This document shows positions 58,942 through 64,000 of a DNA stretch of 64,000 bases, one piece after another; position 1 is the stretch's first letter, and each line of letters begins with the position of its first letter. This stretch comes from RUG563 sp045590215 (GTDB lineage: Bacteria; Bacillota; Clostridia; Christensenellales; Aristaeellaceae): assembly GCA_045590215.1 (NCBI GenBank), contig JAZNQO010000029.1, positions 29,050 to 93,049 of the forward strand. The letters run 5' to 3'. The notes below the pieces were generated by a model. It saw only the letters and a list, made by a program, of their open reading frames with translations. It was not told the origin of the DNA and did not search any database. A program made the position numbers and the translations under genes.

Positions 58942-58958
58942 TCTGTCTTTCTTTGACC
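58942..58958 (-). promoter_or_regulatory. CtsR box
   Basis: Minus strand GGTCAAA-GAA-AGACAGA; the first heptad matches the CtsR consensus RGTCAAANANRGTCAAA and the second matches five of seven. It lies directly after the -10 box. Confidence 0.6.
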
Positions 58959-58965
58959 TAAAGTA

Positions 58966-58994
58966 AATGTATCATATTTTCTCTCAAAAATCAA
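58966..58994 (-). promoter_or_regulatory. Promoter of ctsR-clpC
   Basis: Minus strand TTGATT (58994-58989), 17-bp spacer, TACATT (58971-58966). Confidence 0.6.
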
Positions 58995-59086
58995 GCAATT
59001 TTGCGCATTTTCTGTTTCCCCTGTGTTCAAACACTGCAAAAGCATTGTTTTTCCTTTGATTTCGCTAAATTTTTTAGAAAAATATA

Positions 59087-59115
59087 TTGACAATAAGGGG
59101 TGTATATGGTTTAAT
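59087..59115 (+). promoter_or_regulatory. Promoter of the puuR-like/potABCD operon
   Basis: TTGACA (59087-59092), 17-bp spacer, TTTAAT (59110-59115). Confidence 0.75.
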
Positions 59116-59130
59116 GTTTTCTGTTTTGAT

Positions 59131-59147
59131 GTTTAGTTATTCTAAAC
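59131..59147. promoter_or_regulatory. Operator palindrome 1 of the pot operon
   Basis: GTTTAGTTATTCTAAAC, a 17-bp palindrome of form GTTTAGN5CTAAAC minus one centre variation, shortly after the start site. Confidence 0.65.
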
Positions 59148-59165
59148 TTCCGTCTTCCATCCGCT

Positions 59166-59182
59166 GTTTAGTAAAACTAAAC
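59166..59182. promoter_or_regulatory. Operator palindrome 2 of the pot operon
   Basis: GTTTAGTAAAACTAAAC, same arms as the first palindrome, 35 bp downstream. It is followed by T6, so it can also act as a weak terminator. It lies 26 bp before the regulator's start. Confidence 0.65.
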
Positions 59183-59207
59183 TTTTTTCGATGAAAGGAG
59201 CGGTTCT

Positions 59208-59750
59208 ATGGATATTGGCGAAAAGCTGCGACAGTTGCGGCTGCAAAGGAACCTGACCCAAGAAGAAATGGCGGACCGATGCGAATTGAGCAAAGGCTTC
59301 ATTTCTCAGGTGGAACGGGATTTGGCATCCCCCTCCATTGCAACTTTGACGGATATGCTGGAATGTCTCGGCAGCAATCTGAAAGAATTCTTTTCGGAAT
59401 CGGCCAATGAAAAGACCGTCTTTTCTCAAGATGATATGTTCATTAAGGAAGATGCGGAAACCCTGAACGGCAGCATCACATGGCTGATCCCCAATTCCCA
59501 AAAAAACGAAATGGAGCCCATTTTGGTGGAGCTGGGCGAGCAGGGGCAGACCCAGGATATGCCGCCCCATGAGGGAGAAGAGTTCGGCTATGTATTGTCC
59601 GGCACGGTGACGCTGAAGGTTGGCACCAAGCAATATAAGGTGCATACCGGCGAAAGCTTCTGCCTGCACCCCAGTGCCCCCCACTGTATTCAAAACAGCG
59701 GTAAGCGCACAGCCAAATTCCTGTGGGTTTCCACCCCGCCCAATTTCTGA
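59208..59750 (+). CDS. XRE-cupin regulator (PuuR-like)
   Basis: A 180-residue regulator. Residues 5-62 are an XRE helix-turn-helix (LTQEEMADRCELSKGFISQVE). The C-terminal cupin (about 105-178) shows MPPHEGEEFGYVLSGTVTLK and GESFCLHPSAPHCIQN. Regulators of this form control polyamine genes, and this one is the first gene of the potABCD operon (19 bp before potA). It probably binds the two GTTTAG/CTAAAC palindromes in its own leader. Ribosome site GAAAGGAG. Confidence 0.88.
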   Translation: MDIGEKLRQLRLQRNLTQEEMADRCELSKGFISQVERDLASPSIATLTDMLECLGSNLKEFFSESANEKTVFSQDDMFIKEDAETLNGSITWLIPNSQKNEMEPILVELGEQGQTQDMPPHEGEEFGYVLSGTVTLKVGTKQYKVHTGESFCLHPSAPHCIQNSGKRTAKFLWVSTPPNF

Positions 59751-59769
59751 TGTTTCGGAGGAATGTACT

Positions 59770-60828
59770 ATGGAAGAACAACGCCTGATTACTTTAGAAA
59801 ATATCAGTAAAGCCTATGACGGGGTCACCGTCCTTTCCAATATCAACCTCTACATCCGCAAGAAGGAATTTGTGACGCTGCTGGGGCCCTCCGGCTGCGG
59901 CAAGACCACCACCCTTCGCATCATCGGCGGCTTTGAAACGGCAGATGCCGGCCGGGTGATGTTTGACGGCAAAGATATTTCCGCCCTGCCCCCCTATAAG
60001 CGCAGGGTAAACACCGTCTTCCAGAAATACGCCCTGTTCCCTCACCTGAACGTGAAGGACAACATCGCTTTCGGCTTGAAGCTGAAAAAAACGCCCAAGG
60101 ACGAAATCGAAAAGAAAGTAGATAAAATGCTGGATCTGGTGAACCTTTCCGGCTATGGCAAGCGCAGCGTGGACAGCCTCTCCGGCGGCCAGCAGCAGCG
60201 CATCGCCATCGCCCGTGCTCTGGTGAATGAGCCGGAAGTGCTGCTCCTTGACGAACCCCTGGGCGCACTGGACTTAAAGCTGCGCAAGGAAATGCAGCTG
60301 GAGCTGAAGGATATGCAGCAGCGGCTTGGCATTACCTTCCTTTATGTGACCCACGATCAGGAAGAAGCCCTCACCATGTCTGATACCATCGTGGTGATGC
60401 AGGGGGGCCATATTTTGCAGATCGGCACGCCCAAATCCATCTATGACGAGCCCAAGAACGCCTTCGTTGCCAATTTCATCGGCGAAAGCAATATCTTCCC
60501 CGGCACCATGGTGAGAGACGAACTGGTGCATTTCTGCGGCGCAGATTTCCCCTGCGTGGACGCCGGCTTTGGCGAAGATACGCCGGTGGACGTAGTAGTA
60601 CGCCCCGAAGACGTACTGCTGGTTGGCGAAGATGTGGGGCAGGTAACGGGCGTTATCAAGAGCGTGCTGTTCAAGGGCGTGCATTATGAAATGATGATCG
60701 ATGCCGGCCATTCCATCTGGAAGGTTCATTCCACCTCCATGCAGCCGGTGGGCTCCCGTGTGGGGCTTTCCGTGGTTCCCTTCAATATCCATATCATGCA
60801 TCCCATGAAGGAGGAAAAGGCCGAATGA
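59770..60828 (+). CDS. potA: Spermidine/putrescine ABC transporter ATP-binding protein
   Basis: A 352-residue ATPase. Walker A GPSGCGKTT (39-47), signature LSGGQQQR, Walker B EVLLLDEPLGALD. The C-terminal TOBE domain (about 240-350) contains NIFPGTMV and VVRPEDVLLV. ATG lies nine bases after GGAGG. It overlaps potB by four bases. Confidence 0.94.
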   Translation: MEEQRLITLENISKAYDGVTVLSNINLYIRKKEFVTLLGPSGCGKTTTLRIIGGFETADAGRVMFDGKDISALPPYKRRVNTVFQKYALFPHLNVKDNIAFGLKLKKTPKDEIEKKVDKMLDLVNLSGYGKRSVDSLSGGQQQRIAIARALVNEPEVLLLDEPLGALDLKLRKEMQLELKDMQQRLGITFLYVTHDQEEALTMSDTIVVMQGGHILQIGTPKSIYDEPKNAFVANFIGESNIFPGTMVRDELVHFCGADFPCVDAGFGEDTPVDVVVRPEDVLLVGEDVGQVTGVIKSVLFKGVHYEMMIDAGHSIWKVHSTSMQPVGSRVGLSVVPFNIHIMHPMKEEKAE

Positions 60829-61814
60829 ACAACCTGCAGGTTCCTGCATGGGGCATTTGGGTGATGCTGGCGGGAATGGCCGTGTTCATTGTGCTGCTGG
60901 TGCTCTATTTTCGGAAAAACCACGGCGTGAAGCGTCCCATTTTCTCCTCTCCCTATACCCTGTGGATGATTATTTTCACGGTGCTTCCCTGCGTGCTGAT
61001 TGGCTATTACGCCTTTACGGATGTGAATGGCAAGTTCACGCTGGATAATTTCAAAAACTTCTGGGACAGCAACTACGACATGAATAAAGAGCTCATCTCC
61101 ATGGGCTTTGATCCTGCCGCTATGGGCTTTGCACGGGGCACGGTAAACGTGGATACGCTGGTATATTCCCTGTGGATGGCGTTCCTGTGCACCATCATCT
61201 GCCTGGCACTTGGCTATCCTGCCGCTCATATCATGGCAGACCGGGAATTCAAATTAGGCTCCACGCTGGTCATTCTCTTTGTGATTCCCATGTGGATGAA
61301 CTTCCTCCTGCGCACCATCGCATGGATGAGCCTGTTGGAAGACAACGGCCTTATCAACAATTTCCTTGAGTTTATCGGCGTTGGTAAAGTGCAATTGATG
61401 TATAATTCCGGGGCAGTGCTCCTTGGCATGGTGTATAACTATCTCCCCTTCATGGTGTTCCCCATCTATAACGTGCTGAACAAGATGGACTATAAGCTGT
61501 CCGAAGCGGCGATGGATCTTGGCTGCGACAAATGGAAGACCTTCTATAAGGTCACGCTGCCCCTGTCCCTGCCCGGCGTGGTCAGCGGCATCACGATGGT
61601 GTTCATGCCGGCTGTTACCACCTTCTTTATCCCCCGGATGCTGGGCGGCGGCAACACCGAAATGTTTGGCGACTTGATTGAGCGCACCTTCCTCACCGCC
61701 AATAACTGGAACGTGGGCAGTGCGTTATCCCTGATTATGATGATCCTGATCCTGCTGAGCCTTGGGCTTTTGAGGAAAGTGGACCCCGAAGGGGAAGGAG
61801 GCAGCATGATATGA
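60825..61814 (+). CDS. potB: Spermidine/putrescine ABC transporter permease
   Basis: A 329-residue permease, longer at the N-terminus than E. coli PotB (about 275), with an extra helix at 10-30. The EAA loop is LSEAAMDLGCDKWKTFYKVT. It has the typical MWMNFLLRTIAWMSLLEDNG and NYLPFMVFPIYNVL segments. Start overlaps the potA stop (ATGA). Confidence 0.93.
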   Translation: MNNLQVPAWGIWVMLAGMAVFIVLLVLYFRKNHGVKRPIFSSPYTLWMIIFTVLPCVLIGYYAFTDVNGKFTLDNFKNFWDSNYDMNKELISMGFDPAAMGFARGTVNVDTLVYSLWMAFLCTIICLALGYPAAHIMADREFKLGSTLVILFVIPMWMNFLLRTIAWMSLLEDNGLINNFLEFIGVGKVQLMYNSGAVLLGMVYNYLPFMVFPIYNVLNKMDYKLSEAAMDLGCDKWKTFYKVTLPLSLPGVVSGITMVFMPAVTTFFIPRMLGGGNTEMFGDLIERTFLTANNWNVGSALSLIMMILILLSLGLLRKVDPEGEGGSMI

Positions 61815-62587
61815 TGAAATTTATCAAGCGGTTTTACCTCTCCATCATCCTCTTTTTCCTGTATGTGCCCATTGTGGTGCTGATTATCCAGTCCTTTAAT
61901 GCCGGCAAGAGCCGTGCCAAATGGGAAGGCTTTTCCTTCCACTGGTATCAGGAGCTTTTCAATGATGCCGCCATCATGCAGGCTTTGTATGTGACGGTGA
62001 GCATCGCCATTCTTGCCGCCATCATCTCCACCATCCTGGGCACACTGGCCGCTATCGGCATCCATGCCATGCAAAAGCGGCCCCAGTCCCTGATGATGAC
62101 CCTCACCAATATCCCCATGACCATGCCGGATATTGTGACCGGTATTTCTCTGATGCTGCTGTTCATTTTCACCAAGGTGGAAAGAGGCTATGTGACCATG
62201 CTGCTGGCGCACATCACTTTTGATACCCCGTATGTGATATTATCAGTGATGCCAAAGCTGAAACAAATGAACAAGCATAGCTACGAAGCGGCACTGGACT
62301 TGGGTGCCACCCCAACCTACGCCCTCTTCCATGTGATTCTGCCGGAAATCATGCCCGGCGTGATCACCGGAGCCATGCTGGCCTTCACCTTGAGCCTGGA
62401 CGATTTCACCATCAGCTATTTCACCACGTCCCCCTTGGTGCAGAATCTGTCCACCCTCATCTATTCCCAGGCAAGAAAGGGCATCAAGCCCACCATGAAC
62501 GCCCTGTCTGCCCTGATGTTTGTTTCTTTGCTGGTGCTGCTGCTGGTGGTCAACCGGCGTTCCAGCTCTGATAGTGTCAAAAACTGA
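61811..62587 (+). CDS. potC: Spermidine/putrescine ABC transporter permease
   Basis: A 258-residue permease. The EAA loop is YEAALDLGATPTYALFHVILPE; PMTMPDIVTGISLMLLF and LDDFTISYFTTSPLVQNLSTLI are family-typical. It overlaps the potB stop by four bases. Confidence 0.93.
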   Translation: MMKFIKRFYLSIILFFLYVPIVVLIIQSFNAGKSRAKWEGFSFHWYQELFNDAAIMQALYVTVSIAILAAIISTILGTLAAIGIHAMQKRPQSLMMTLTNIPMTMPDIVTGISLMLLFIFTKVERGYVTMLLAHITFDTPYVILSVMPKLKQMNKHSYEAALDLGATPTYALFHVILPEIMPGVITGAMLAFTLSLDDFTISYFTTSPLVQNLSTLIYSQARKGIKPTMNALSALMFVSLLVLLLVVNRRSSSDSVKN

Positions 62588-62604
62588 TAACGGAGGTAAA
62601 ACAC

Positions 62605-63642
62605 ATGAAAAAGCTTTCTCTGGTTCTGGCTCTGGTTCTGGTATTCTCTTGCTGCCTGTTCCCTGCATCTGCCGAAGAAGTGGTGAACATCTATAACTGG
62701 TACGACTATATGGACGAAACCGTGTTTGACGATTTCTATGCGGAAACCGGCATCAAGGTAAACTGCATGTATTTTACCACCAACGAAGATATGATGGTGC
62801 AGGTGCGGGTAAGCCCCGGTGCTTATGATCTGGTCTTCCCCTCCGATTACTGCGTGGAGCGCATGGTGCAGGAAGAGCTGCTGGCCGAAATCAATTTTGA
62901 TAACGTGCCCAACGCCAAGAACACTTCCGAATGGCTTCTGAACCCTGCTTATGATGCCGAAAACAAATATTCCGTTCCTTTCATGTGGGGCACGGTGGGC
63001 ATCCTCTATAACACCACCATGGTGGATGAACCCATTGATTCCTGGGGTGCTTTGTGGGATGAAAAGAATGCCGGCAATATCTTCATGATGGACTCCATTC
63101 GGGACACCATGGGCATCACCCTGAAATATCTGGGCTATTCCATGAACACCCGTGACCCCCAGCAGCTGCAGGAAGCCACCCAGAAGCTCATCGCCCAGAA
63201 GCCCTTGGTGAAGGCTTATGGCGTGGATGAAATCAAGGATAAGATGGTGGCCGGTGAAGCCGCTATGGCGGTGATGTGGAGCGGCGATGCCCTCTACGCC
63301 ATGGATCTCAATGAAGATTTGGCCTATGTGGTTCCCAAGGAAGGCAGCAATGTGTGGGTGGATGCCATGGTCATTCCCGCCACCGCCAAGAACAAGGAAA
63401 ACGCCGAAAAGCTGATTGATTTCCTCTGCCGTCCCGACATTGCCCAGCGCAACTGCGAATACATCTGGTATTCTTCCCCCAATACCGGTGCCATTGAGCT
63501 GATGGGCGAAGAATATACCGAAAATCTGGCCATCAACCCCACCCAGGACATCATTGACACCTGCGAATTCTTCAACGATATTCCCGAAAACTTCATGAAA
63601 ATCTATAACACGCTTTGGAGTCAGGTGAAAAATGCGAAATAA
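62605..63642 (+). CDS. potD: Spermidine/putrescine-binding protein
   Basis: A 345-residue substrate-binding protein. Signal region about 1-24, ending FPASA. The mature part opens VVNIYNWYDYMDETVFDDF, with YDLVFPSDYCVERM, VPFMWGTVGILYN and WSGDALYAM as PotD landmarks. The cysteines in the signal (SCC) do not form a convincing lipobox, so release by signal peptidase I is likelier. ACGGAGG precedes the ATG. The next gene begins inside its last 11 bp. Confidence 0.93.
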   Translation: MKKLSLVLALVLVFSCCLFPASAEEVVNIYNWYDYMDETVFDDFYAETGIKVNCMYFTTNEDMMVQVRVSPGAYDLVFPSDYCVERMVQEELLAEINFDNVPNAKNTSEWLLNPAYDAENKYSVPFMWGTVGILYNTTMVDEPIDSWGALWDEKNAGNIFMMDSIRDTMGITLKYLGYSMNTRDPQQLQEATQKLIAQKPLVKAYGVDEIKDKMVAGEAAMAVMWSGDALYAMDLNEDLAYVVPKEGSNVWVDAMVIPATAKNKENAEKLIDFLCRPDIAQRNCEYIWYSSPNTGAIELMGEEYTENLAINPTQDIIDTCEFFNDIPENFMKIYNTLWSQVKNAK

Positions 63643-64000
63643 ACATTTCTTTCTGCTGCTTGTCTGCGTGCTGCTGACGCTTGCCATCGGCTGCGCCTGC
63701 GCCTTGGGCGAAGAATACAAAACCCTGAAAAGCGGCAGCGAAGGCAAAGATGTACAAAAGCTGAAAGTGGCCATGTATTGGCTGGGATATTTCAATAACC
63801 CCAATCTTTCCGATTACTATAACGGCACCACGGTGGAAAGGGTCAAGCAGCTGCAAAAGAATAACGGCTTGGAAGAAACGGGCATTGCCACCCCGGAACT
63901 GCAGGAGCTGATTTTCTCCGGCAACTGTATCCCCACAGACACTGCCCCTTCCCCCTCCCCCGTGCCCACGGCTTCGCCCGTGCCCACGCCTGTGCCCACA
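63632..64000 (+). CDS. Secreted peptidoglycan-binding-domain protein, 3' end beyond window
   Basis: 123 codons are visible and the frame stays open to the right edge. Signal peptide about 1-25 (LLLVCVLLTLAIGCACA). A PG_binding_1 domain occupies about 28-97 (LKSGSEGKDVQKLKVAMYWL, YNGTTVERVKQLQKNNGLEE, GIATPELQELIFSG). A Pro/Thr/Ser linker (PSPSPVPTASPVPTPVPT) then begins, so a further domain is expected. The ATG overlaps potD by 11 bp with AGGTG upstream, implying co-translation with the pot operon. Confidence 0.85.
   Translation, partial: MRNKHFFLLLVCVLLTLAIGCACALGEEYKTLKSGSEGKDVQKLKVAMYWLGYFNNPNLSDYYNGTTVERVKQLQKNNGLEETGIATPELQELIFSGNCIPTDTAPSPSPVPTASPVPTPVPT

Noticed and set aside
62461..63804. 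447-codon minus-strand frame opposite potC/potD
   Set aside because: Antisense to three co-linear genes with clear families.

Overview
The window looks like a moderately GC-rich Clostridia chromosome, probably a gut or rumen fibre degrader. Supporting signs are very regular sigma-A promoters (TTGACA, 17 bp, TATAAT), strong GGAGG ribosome sites, a ctsR-clpC locus, a short SpoIIR-like sporulation protein, FeoA/FeoB with the small Cys-rich partner, a glycine riboswitch on an alanine/glycine symporter, and secreted GH10 xylanase and GH5 cellulase. Affinity to Christensenellales-type lineages is only a guess. Two AT-rich patches beside tRNA genes (about 12.2-13.8 kb and 34.7-37.9 kb) stand out as transferred DNA.

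Layout. 0-12 kb: a binding-domain protein without a DNA-binding domain (cut by the window edge), a parvulin-type foldase, tadA, a nitroreductase, a secreted SH3b/RCC1-like protein, an MrfA-like helicase operon (helicase, aldehyde dehydrogenase, SpoU methyltransferase, UPF0340), a 56-residue ferredoxin, a membrane protein with a Cys/His cluster, and an FMN-dependent alpha-hydroxyacid dehydrogenase. 12-14 kb: a tRNA-Trp integration site with a 48-bp perfect direct repeat, one acyltransferase gene as cargo, and decayed integrase and HTH remnants. 14-34.5 kb: guaB, Nudix, the feo operon, a D-2-hydroxyacid dehydrogenase, GH10 xylanase, an SH3b protein, pgi, a GNAT-CHAP fusion, GH5 cellulase, a riboswitch-controlled symporter, an epimerase, a DUF4153 protein, and an SOS-type operon (Y-family polymerase, small protein, SRAP) behind two LexA-like boxes.

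34.5-41.3 kb: tRNA-Ser followed by an AT-rich two-gene island (HNH-like protein plus a zinc-ribbon/PD-(D/E)XK/NUMOD1-like protein, a candidate defence or mobile module), a cluster of nested hairpins, a CotH/lamin-tail surface protein, and an IS3-family remnant. 41.3-51 kb: a small XRE regulator, a Gld-type ABC operon (ATPase, permease, GldG-like, DUF4340), the SpoIIR-like gene, a lactonase-family propeller, a GT4 glycosyltransferase and an M15-type peptidase.

51-64 kb: galM; a metNIQ methionine transporter operon preceded by a 22-codon Met/Cys-rich leader peptide and an apparent attenuator; an HTH regulator fused to a desulfoferrodoxin-like domain; ctsR-clpC without mcsA/mcsB; and a PuuR-like regulator plus potABCD polyamine operon with a pair of 17-bp palindromic operators, ending in a truncated peptidoglycan-binding protein. 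The most novel-looking items are the metNIQ leader-peptide attenuator, the tRNA-Ser nuclease island, the minimal tRNA-Trp island and the hairpin cluster near 38 kb.
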